Origin: Xenopus tropicalis
Taxonomy: Eukaryota > Chordata > Amphibia > Anura > Pipidae
Assembly: GCF_000004195.4 (NCBI RefSeq)
Contig: NC_030677.2
Coordinates: 173,464,019 to 173,528,018 of the forward strand
Length of the DNA: 64,000 nucleotides
Reading direction: 5' to 3'
Part shown: positions 55,500-64,000 of the stretch, one piece after another
Numbering within the stretch: position 1 is the stretch's first letter
How the letters are laid out: each line of letters begins with the position of its first letter
Position numbers and translations under genes: made by a program
The notes under the pieces: model-generated
What the model was told of the DNA's origin: nothing
Database searches by the model: none
What the model saw: only the letters and a program-made list of their open reading frames with translations

Positions 55500-56465
55500 G
55501 TGGTAGACAGGATAGATGAGGTAGTGGGCATAGTAAGGGAAAATGGGGGAGGAGACTTGCTTCGGGATACTGATAATGGCAGTGAGGCCCATAAGTTGTT
55601 TACACGTCATTCTCACGCCGGTACCAGTATTAAATGTATGTTTACCAATGCAAGGAGTCTGACTGGTAAAATGGGAGAGCTGGAGGTACTGGCGTTGGAG
55701 CGGAAATATGACGTGATTGGTGTTGCGGAAACTTGGTTGAATGAGTCTCATGACTGGGCTGTTAATATTGGGGGGTATACATTGTTTCGGAGGGACAGGG
55801 GCAATAGAAAAGGAGGAGGGGTGTGTTTGTTCATTAAGCAAGAATTAAAATCAAATATTAAGGAGGAAGTGATGGGGGGAACAGAGGGAGCTGAATCCTT
55901 ATGGGTTGAGCTTCTCACAGATAGTAAAGAATCTACCAAACTAATTGTAGGGGTATGCTATAGACCCCCTAATGTAAGTGAGGAGGAGGAGGCTCAGCTC
56001 TTGTTACAAATAGAAAAGGCTGCTAGTTGGGGGCAAGTGCTAATAATGGGGGATTTTAATTATCCTGATATTGACTGGAGCAATAGTACTGCCAGGACAG
56101 TAAATGGGAACAAGTTTATAAACTTGCTGCATGACAACTTTATGTCACAGGTTGTTGAGGAGCCAACCAGGAACCATACTATACTAGATCTAGTGATCTC
56201 TAATGACCCAGAACGTATAGCAAATGTGCAAGTGGTTGAACCCCTGGGTAATAGTGACCATAATGTTATTTCATTTGATGTTTGGTGCAGGAAACAAATT
56301 TACACGGGGGCAACAAAGACAATGAATTTTAGGAAGGCAAATTTTAGCTCCTTAAGGGCAGCGCTTCAGGGCATAGATTGGGGCATTATGTTTTCTGATA
56401 AAAACACAGAGCAGAAATGGTTGTCATTTAAAATGATATTAAATCATTACTGTTTATTCCATTAA
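55500..56465 (+). pseudogene. CR1 ORF2 endonuclease part
   Basis: An APE-type endonuclease: FTNARSLTGKMGELEVLAL, VIGVAETWLNE (catalytic E), GVCYRPPN, MGDFNYPDIDW (DFN motif), LDLVIS and GNSDHNVISFDV (SDH). All catalytic motifs are intact. A 1-bp shift near 56,447-56,455 (before TTTATTCCATTAATAAG) ends the frame; the following sequence continues in another frame. Confidence 0.93.
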
Positions 56466-56730
56466 TAAGAAAAAGTAGAAGTGTTAAGAATCACCCTATG
56501 TGGCTTAACTCTGAGGTAAAGAAGTTAATAGGGAAAAAAAGGAAAGCTTTTAAGAAATATAAGTCAGAGGGGACAGTAGCTGCGTTTAATGAATATAAAC
56601 ACTGTAACAAGTGTTGTAAAACAGAAATCCGGAAGGCAAAGATAGAAAATGAGGAGCGCATCGCGGCCGAGGCCAAGACTAACCCCAAAAAGTTTTTTAA
56701 GTATATTAAAGTAAAAAGATGCAGGTTGAG
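56456..56730 (+). pseudogene. CR1 ORF2 linker between endonuclease and RT, in another frame
   Basis: Reads FIPLIRKSRSVKNHPMWLNS, then KKLIGKKRKAFKKYK and KFFKYIKVKR, a basic linker. A second frameshift or short deletion near 56,710 leads into the RT frame. Confidence 0.88.
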
Positions 56731-58413
56731 GGTGTAGCCCCATTGAGTTATAGTAACAATATGGTTACAGCGGATACAGAAAAGGCAGATGTGCTTAACC
56801 AGTTCTTTTCTTCTGTGTATACAGTAGAGGAGCCAGTGGGCCAAGTCCCACCCAATAGCTTCACTGTTGCCTCAGCTCCAACTACACAGTGGTTGGCACA
56901 GGATATGGTGCTTAAAGGGTTACACACGATAAATGTAAACAAGGCACCTGGGCTAGATGCAATACACCCTCGGGTACTGAGAGAGCTAGGGGCAGAATTG
57001 CAGTGGCCCTTGTTTCTGATATTCTCAGACTCGCTTTCATCAGGTATGGTACCTAGGGATTGGAAGAAGGCGAATGTCATTCCTATGTTTAAAAAGGGAG
57101 TAAGATCTCAGCCTGGCAATTATAGGCCTGTAAGTTTGACATCCGTGGTGGGCAAGTTATTTGAAAGCTTGTTAAGGGATCACATACAAAATTATGTAGT
57201 GGAGAATGCCATTATGAGCAGTAATCAGCATGGCTTTATGAAGGACAGGTCATGTCAGACCAATTTAATTGCTTTTTATGATGAGGTAAGTAAGAAGCTG
57301 GACAGTGGGGATGCACTAGATATAATCTATTTGGATTTTGCCAAAGCATTTGATACCGTTCCCCACAAACGACTGCTTTCTAAGCTAAGGTCTATTGGTC
57401 TTAGTGAAGTCGTTTGCACATGGATAGAAAACTGGCTACAGGATCGGGTACAGAGGGTGGTTGTTAATGGCACATTCTCTACTTGGAGTAAGGTTCTCAG
57501 TGGGGTCCCTCAGGGTTCTGTACTGGGTCCACTTTTGTTTAACTTGTTCATAAATGACTTAGGGGAGGGTATTATGAGTAATGTATCAGTGTTTGCAGAT
57601 GACACAAAACTCTGCAGACCAGTCAATTCTATCCAGGATGTGGCATCCTTGCAGCAGGATCTTGACCAACTGGCAATCTGGGCAGCTAAGTGGCAGGTGA
57701 GATTTAATGTGGATAAATGTAAGGTCATGCACCTGGGATGTAAAAATATGCAAGCCCTGTATACCCTTAATGGGACTGCACTAGGCAAATCCATAATGGA
57801 GAAGGACCTTGGAGTCCTTGTAGATAATAAACTTGGCTGTAGCAAGCAATGCCAGGCAGCAGCTGCAAGGGCAAACAAGATTTTGAGCTGTATTAAAAGG
57901 GGTATAGATTCACGGGAGGAGGGGGTCATTCTTCCCCTTTACAGAGCGCTGGTAAGGCCCCATCTAGAATATGCTGTTCAGTTTTGGTCTCCAGTGCTCA
58001 AACGGGACATTATTGAGTTAGAGAGGGTCCAGAGAAGGGCAACTAAGCTGGTAAAGGGTATGGAAAGTCTCAGTTATGAAGAAAGACTGGCCAAGTTGGG
58101 TCTGTTTATACTGGAGAAGAGGCGCTTAAGAGGTGACATGATAACTATGTATAAATATATAAGGGGATCATATAATAACCTTTCTAATGTTTTATTTACC
58201 AGTAGGTCCGTCCAACGGACACGAGGGCACCCACTCCGTTTAGAAGAAGGGAGGTTCCATTTAAATATTCGGAAAGGATTTTTTACAGTGAGAGCTGTGA
58301 AGTTGTGGAATTCCCTCCCCGAATCAGTCGTACTGGCTGATACATTATATAACTTTAAGAAGGGGCTGGATGGATTCTTAGCAAGTGAGGGAATACAGGG
58401 GTATGGGAGATAG
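56719..58413 (+). pseudogene. CR1 ORF2 reverse transcriptase, 564-codon open frame
   Basis: Reads NKAPGLDAIHPRVL, NYRPVSLTS, YLDFAKAFDTVPHKRLL (first catalytic D), GVPQGSVLGPLLFNLFIND, and VFADDTKLC with the FADD catalytic pair at frame residues 292-295. C-terminus WNSLPESVVLADTLYNF and LASEGIQGYGR, TAG stop region. The frame is intact over 1.7 kb. Last codons are also the first unit of the minisatellite. Confidence 0.95.
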
Positions 58414-59942
58414 CTCTCAGTACAAGTGAGGGAATACAGGGGTATGGGAGATAGCTCTCAGTACAAGTGAGGGAATACAGGGGTAGGGGAGATAGCTCTC
58501 AGTACAAGTGAGGGAATACAGGGGTAGGGGAGATAGCTCTCAGTACAAGTGAGGGAATACAGGGGTAGGGGAGATAGCTCTCAGTACAAGTGAGGGAATA
58601 CAGGGGTAGGGGAGATAGCTCTCAGTACAAGTGAGGGAATACAGGGGTAGGGGAGATAGCTCTCAGTACAAGTGAGGGAATACAGGGGTAGGGGGGATAG
58701 CTCTTAGTACAAGTGAGGAAATACAGGGGTATGGGAGATAGCTCTTAGTACAAGTGAGGAAATACAGGGTTATGGGAGATAGCTCTCAGTACAAGTGAGG
58801 GAATACAGGGGAATGGGAGATAGCTCTCACTACAAGTGAGGGAATACAGGGGTATGGGAGATAGCTCTCAGTACAAGTGAGGGAATACAGGGGTATGGGA
58901 GATAGCTCTCAGTACAAGTGAGGGAATACAGGGGTTATGGGAGATAGCTCTCAGTACAAGTGAGGGAATACAGGGGTATGGGAGATAGCTCTCAGTACAA
59001 GTGAGGGAATACAGGGTTATGGGAGATAGCTCTCAGTACAAGTGAGGGAATACAGGGGTAGGGGGGATAGCTCTCAGTACAAGTGAGGGAATACAGGGGT
59101 AGGGGGGATAGCTCTCAGTACAAGTGAGGGAATACAGGGGTAGGGGGGATAGCTCTCAGTACAAGTGAGGGAATACAGGGGTAGGGGAGATAGCTCTCAG
59201 TACAAGTGAGGGAATACAGGGGTAGGGAGATAGCTCTCAGTACAAGTGAGGGAATACAGGGGTATGGGAGATAGCTCTCAGTACAAGTGAGGGAATACAG
59301 GGGTATGGGAGATAGCTCTTAGTACAAGTGAGGGAATACAGGGGTATGGGAGATAGCTCTCAGTACAAGTGAGGGAATACAGGGGTAGGGGGGATAGCTC
59401 TCAGTACAAGTGAGGGAATACAGGGGTAGGGGGGATAGCTCTCAGTACAAGTGAGGGAATACAGGGGTAGGGGAGATAGCTCTCAGTACAAGTGAGGGAA
59501 TACAGGGGTAGGGAGATAGCTCTCAGTACAAGTGAGGGAATACAGGGGTATGGGAGATAGCTCTCAGTACAAGTGAGGGAATACAGGGGTAGGGGAGATA
59601 GCTCTTAGTACAAGTGAGGGAATACAGGGGTATGGGAGATAGCTCTCAGTACAAGTGAGGGAATACAGGGGTAGGGGGGATAGCTCTCAGTACAAGTGAG
59701 GGAATACAGGGGTAGGGGGGATAGCTCTCAGTACAAGTGAGGGAATACAGGGGTAGGGGAGATAGCTCTCAGTACAAGTGAGGGAATACAGGGGTAGGGG
59801 GGATAGCTCTCAGTACAAGTGAGGGAATACAGGGTTATGGGAGATAGCTCTCAGTACAAGTGAGGGAATACAGGGGTATGGGAGATAGCTCTCTGTACAA
59901 GTGAGGGAATACAGGGGTATGGGAGATAGATCTTAGTACAAG
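58382..59942. repeat. 41-bp minisatellite in the CR1 3' end, about 38 copies
   Basis: Unit CAAGTGAGGGAATACAGGGG plus TATGGGAGATAGCTCTCAGTA (41 bp); starts at 58382, 58423, 58464 and on. Variants are GGTATGGGA, GGTAGGGGA, GGTAGGGGG, a 40-bp form (GGTAGGGAGA) and a 42-bp form (GGGGTTATGG). The first unit lies in ORF2. 59221 and 59507 carry the same short unit in the same context, 286 bp apart. Confidence 0.97.
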
Positions 59943-60367
59943 TTGATCCAGGGACTGGTCCGATTGCCATCTTGGAGTCAGGAAGGAATTTTTTCCCCTC
60001 TGCGGCAAATTAGAGAGGCTTCAGATAGGGTTTTTTGCCTTCCTCTGGATCAACTAGTAGTTAGGTAGGTTATATATAGGCATTATGGTTGAATGTGATG
60101 GACGTATGTCTTTTTTCAACCCAACTTACTATGTTACTATGTAATAATGATTTTTTAATAAAATAAGATTTTTATTTTTTGAATTTTTGTTAGATTTTTG
60201 GGATACTTTTGGACTTTGCTGTTTGGCCTGCCCTTCAAATCTGGGGGCTGTGTCCCACTCGCTTTGGCTCATTTTGACTGGCCATTGAGGATCAATCTTT
60301 TTGATATAGTATAAACCCTTTGCTCTTTACCCTTTACCCTTAGGGAAGTTTTATCAAAGCAAATTAT

Positions 60368-60590
60368 GGGGCAGATTTATCAAAATGTAAGATTAGAGCT
60401 TACCACAGAAAAACTCACCCACTTCCTATTCATTCCTATGGAATTTTAGAAGCGTATTTATCAGTGGGTGTCAAGTCAAGTGAGAGTTTCCCATTTGATA
60501 AATACAGTTCCAAAATTCTATAGGAATGAATAGAATGTGGGTGAGTTTTTATGGGTTAAACTCTAATCTCACATTTTTATAAACCTGCCC
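60368..60590. mobile_element. GGGGCAGATTTATCAAAATG-type MITE, complete
   Basis: Terminal inverted repeats GGGGCAGATTTATCAAAATG and ACATTTTTATAAACCTGCCC. Related to 24779-25190 and 62040-62215. Confidence 0.85.
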
Positions 60591-60594
60591 TGTA

Positions 60595-63500
60595 GTCTTT
60601 GTAGTTTGTAAAAACTGGCCCCATATATAGCTGGTGTCCTTCTTTGAAAAAACTGCCGTTACTGTGGGAACACTTTCAGCAAATGAAGATAAATCAAAAA
60701 TGAGCTTCAAAAATGAAACATCTATTGAATACATGGCATTTTGGTCAACAATATAAAGCCTTATTTATGGGTGCATCACTTAGTGCCATTTTTGAATGCA
60801 AAATCACAGTTTCTTTTACCCACAATGCAGCATTTTTCACAATAGAAACATAATAGAAACTTACTCACCAATTAGCGAATGTGTATCTGCATTGTGTGCA
60901 AGCTGCAAGAATATTTGCACAGTGGATATGGTGTCACTTCTGGCGTGCAAATGTGTGTGCCATTAATGCCGTTAGCATCCAACGAGCTTGGTGTAAATCA
61001 GTAGCGGCCATTGATGCAGCCCCTTAATTGAACACTGGAACTACCACCACCAACTCCAGGATGGAATCTCAGGGTTCATTTGCACCAGTGCATTAGTAGC
61101 ACGAGTAACTTTGTGATTAATGTCACTGAATGCTCAGTTTATATCCATATGAGCACTTTGTACTACTTGCTCATTCTAACGTTCTGCCAGATTAATGGTT
61201 TAATTCTGTATTTATTATAAATAGCAAAATATTACTGAGAATCTTAGAGTTTATTGGCTGATTACCAAACTGAGGTGTTATTTTGGGGGTGATGTGTTTG
61301 TTTGTTTTTTTAACAATTTATGTTCTTTTAGTTTAGGAGCATATCCTGGGGCAGATTTATTAAAGTACAATTTTTGTACGTTTAAAAAGTGCGATACAAA
61401 AAAATCGTATCAAATAAAAATAAACTGTTAGCCTCACAGATCAAAAGATTTTTTTCGCTTCTGGGGACAGTGGCCCCCATTTGAAAGCTACAAACAGTTA
61501 GAATAGGAAGGCAAATAATTCAAAAGCTATAACAAAGAAAAAATGAAGACCAATTTAAAAGTTGCTTAGAAGGCCATTCTATAACAGCTCAAAGATGAAC
61601 CACCCCTTTAATGGTATTTTTGCCTCATCCAATCAGCAGCTACAGGAGACTTTTTAAACTCCATTCCCTTGCAGGCTCATTGACTGAGCTAACAGGTTCT
61701 GCTGTGGCTGTAATTTAGCATGGTGTCCCTGAAATCCATTTAGTTTCTGAGCCTCTATGACTTTTATCTTGCTAAATCCTTGGTACCTTTGTGTGCTGTC
61801 AAGCATCTGTAATGAGTAGAAGGTGTGGGGACAAGGTCTCGGAATAGGGGTAGGCAAACATAACAGGGATGTGCCTAATGCCCCCCCATCCCACTGCACC
61901 CTAGCTTGTGTTTCTTTGCCTTCCCCTGGTTTGGGCCCTGCTTGTATGTCCACTGTATGACTTGGCCAGCTGACCTCATGGATTCTACCAGAGGTTAGAA
62001 TTAACCTCAGAAACCCATTTTTTTTGAAAATACACATTTAGGGGCCTGATTTATTAAAATGTGAGCTTAGAGCTTAATACATAAAAACTCACCCATCTAT
62101 TTATTCCTATGGGATTTTTTAAAAAGGTATTAATCAAATGCTGAGACTTTCACCCATTGATAAATACACTTCTAAAAATCCCAAAGGGATGAATAGAACG
62201 TGGGTTCTACCCATGCCTAACATTTTGCCACCCCCAGTGAAATTGACTTTACACGTACTTTAATGTTTAATTAAACATTAATGTTACCTATAGGTCATAT
62301 AGATCATTTTTTGCTGATAGTGCTGCTTTTGTAAGTAATAGTTACTTGGAGTTCCTAAACCTGACTGTTTTGCCAACCTGACTGTCCCTTCTCAACCTGT
62401 CAGTTATAGCTTCTAATGCTAACGGACTCCTGCTGCACAAATATGGCAGCCCCCTCATAGAGGAACACGGGGGATCAGATAGGGAATGGAAAAGCATTAG
62501 GCAAATAATTTTATGACAAAATTATAAATAGCATGCAAAGACAATGTTGTGATACATTTTTAAAGGTTTTTATTTCTGGTGTCAGTATCTTTTTAAAGTA
62601 CAGGGATTTAAGTTATGGAAACACCCGTTACCCGGAAAATCTCAGGTCAGAAGCATTCTGCATAATAGATCCTATACATTTTTGTTTTGGTTTTATAGAT
62701 AATGTACAAAGAGATAGTATATAAAATAAATGACAAGCAAGTACAGTTTCCACAGTTTATTTTTATATTTGCACAACAAAATAATCAGATAATTAACTGC
62801 CTTTCTAACGAGGCAAATACATACATACTGCATCTTCTAACAAAGCTGCTGTGACTGTATAAACATACATACTATTTCACCACAGGGAACATTCATAACA
62901 GTTTTAGCTCATCATTACTAGGAATGACAATAATGCTTATAATGCTAATAGCCTTAAAAAATTAAGAGTTACATTTAAAATTACCTTATTCCAGAACAGG
63001 AATGTAATAAATCCAAGAATATTAGAAATAGTTTTGTCATTAATCCATCCTCACTGAAGAGATTTAAGACATTTGAAAGTGTTCAAAACCTCTGCCTGTG
63101 GCCAGTCTTGTAACTATGTGTGACCAGCAAAGCCCACAATGCCAAATGATATGTGCCTGGGCTCCTTTAGTGACAAACAGATACAAAACAGCCACTAGCA
63201 AATATAACCAACTGTCATACTCACAGCAACGTTACAAACTTTCCCTTTAAGGTGGCCTGCCCTTCCATCTGACTGCAGTGTGTTTGAACAGAAGCCCACT
63301 GGCACCTGAATGCAAGACCTAAGCCTTTAATGCAAGGTTGCCAGATCACCCAAAAATTCAGGAACATAAATAATAATAATTTAATAAAAAAATGCATGTG
63401 TAAATGAAATAATAAATTCACTTAGATAGGAAGCTCTACAGGGTAGGGATGCTCTTCCCTTTGTCTCCCTTTGTTTGTTCCTGTAAGGCAGGCACTGTAT

Positions 63501-64000
63501 CAGCAGCCGACCATGGCATTCACCATTAAAGGAACAGGCCATAAGGTAATTGGGTATAAAATGCCCTAAAACACACAGCAGCCTAGGCCAATCATATATT
63601 TCAGATATGGAGTGGTAGAATGGTGAATTGTATTTCCACCACATTTCTTTTAAAACGTTGGTACATTTTTTTTTATATGAAATATTGGTGGAAATGGCAT
63701 TGATATCTATGGGCACCATAGCAAGTGTTCCAGGGGCACTTCAGCAGATTACAGTGCTTGCTATGCACTTCTTTCTCTAGTAACAGAGCAGGCCTCCAGG
63801 ACCTTTAGGCTCTTAATCTGGCCCTGACTGGTAGATTTTTTAGTACATACAGATGAAGTATGCTTTAGCAGAACATTGGCTGATCATGCCTCACTATGTC
63901 ACTCCATTTCAATAAATCAATTCACCTCAATGCTTTGCTATGTGCTTGTGTGTGTTCTGTGATTTCCAAAAAGTTTGCTCAATCGCTATATTAGCCATTG
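60595..64000. other. intergenic, small MITE pieces only
   Basis: 61425-61611 is an inverted partial copy of the 50402-50798 MITE (AAAGATGAACCACCCCTTTA). 62040-62215 is a partial GGGGCAGATTTA-type copy, and 62617-62680 an end of the TACAGGTATGGGA type. No gene recognised. Confidence 0.6.

Larger units (their letters stand above)
54410..60142 (+). mobile_element. near full-length CR1 non-LTR retrotransposon
   Basis: 5' UTR about 54,410-54,597, ORF1 54598-55465, ORF2 55500-58413, minisatellite to about 59,942, then a CR1-type 3' end (GGACTGGTCCGATTGCCATC, TTGGAGTCAGGAAGGAATTT, TTTTTTGCCTTCCTCTGGAT) finishing in ACTATGTTACTATGTAA. The last few units are the short terminal repeats typical of CR1. 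Frameshifts in ORF1 and ORF2 make this copy inactive, but the reading is otherwise well kept, implying a fairly young insertion. Confidence 0.93.

Noticed and set aside
58382..59942. Regular repeat spacing resembling a CRISPR array
   Set aside because: Units are contiguous with no unique spacers, and the sequence belongs to a vertebrate retrotransposon.
61654..62037. 127-codon minus-strand frame
   Set aside because: No recognisable motif, poor coding character and no splice or promoter support.

Overview
This is a vertebrate nuclear window, almost certainly from a Xenopus-type frog. Evidence: one split gene of the tetrapod WDR36 type; many short palindromic DNA elements with TTAA ends (T2/Kolobok-like MITEs) or 8-bp target duplications (hAT-like), which are characteristic of Xenopus; and CR1, L2, Penelope and L1-type retroelement remains. 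There is no bacterial, operon-like or CRISPR content. The exact species cannot be fixed by eye.

Layout. (1) 1-3.2 kb: intergenic MITEs and an inverted-repeat element carrying a hammerhead-like motif. (2) 4,075-24,291, minus strand: a complete WDR36 (UTP21) gene. I rebuilt 23 coding exons, every one with GT/AG borders and matching phases, totalling 2,691 nt (896 codons plus TGA). It includes a 28-nt microexon. The introns hold palindromic MITEs, an L1-like 3' end and a Tc1 transposase scrap. (3) 24.3-24.5 kb: WDR36 promoter region with two ETS-type sites. (4) 24.7-47 kb: no recognisable cellular gene; a repeat landscape with CR1 and Penelope fragments, a hAT MITE with a clean 8-bp duplication splitting an older coding-like frame, a MITE that has grown a 25-copy 52-bp minisatellite, a 1.6-kb hAT-type composite, a chain of hairpins and an L2-like 3' end. 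(5) 47.3-51.5 kb: two diverged direct copies of a ~2-kb segment containing minus-strand CR1 sequence, each later hit by a different MITE. (6) 51.7-54.4 kb: a Penelope-like element that has lost its RT catalytic core but keeps a GIY-YIG-like tail. (7) 54.4-60.15 kb: a nearly full-length CR1 retrotransposon (ORF1 with zinc-finger and esterase parts; ORF2 with endonuclease and RT), frameshifted, and carrying a 38-copy 41-bp minisatellite that starts inside the last codons of ORF2. (8) 60.2-64 kb: intergenic sequence with small MITE pieces.

The only gene I consider functional is WDR36, a nucleolar 18S rRNA-processing factor. The rest is mobile DNA in layers, and the most notable observations are structural: minisatellites born inside transposons at two loci, palindromes crowding one WDR36 exon, a 30-bp promoter sequence duplicated into a nearby MITE, and Penelope ends with hammerhead-like folds. 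I did not find a convincing new biological system. The TE-embedded minisatellites and the hammerhead-like ends are the best leads.
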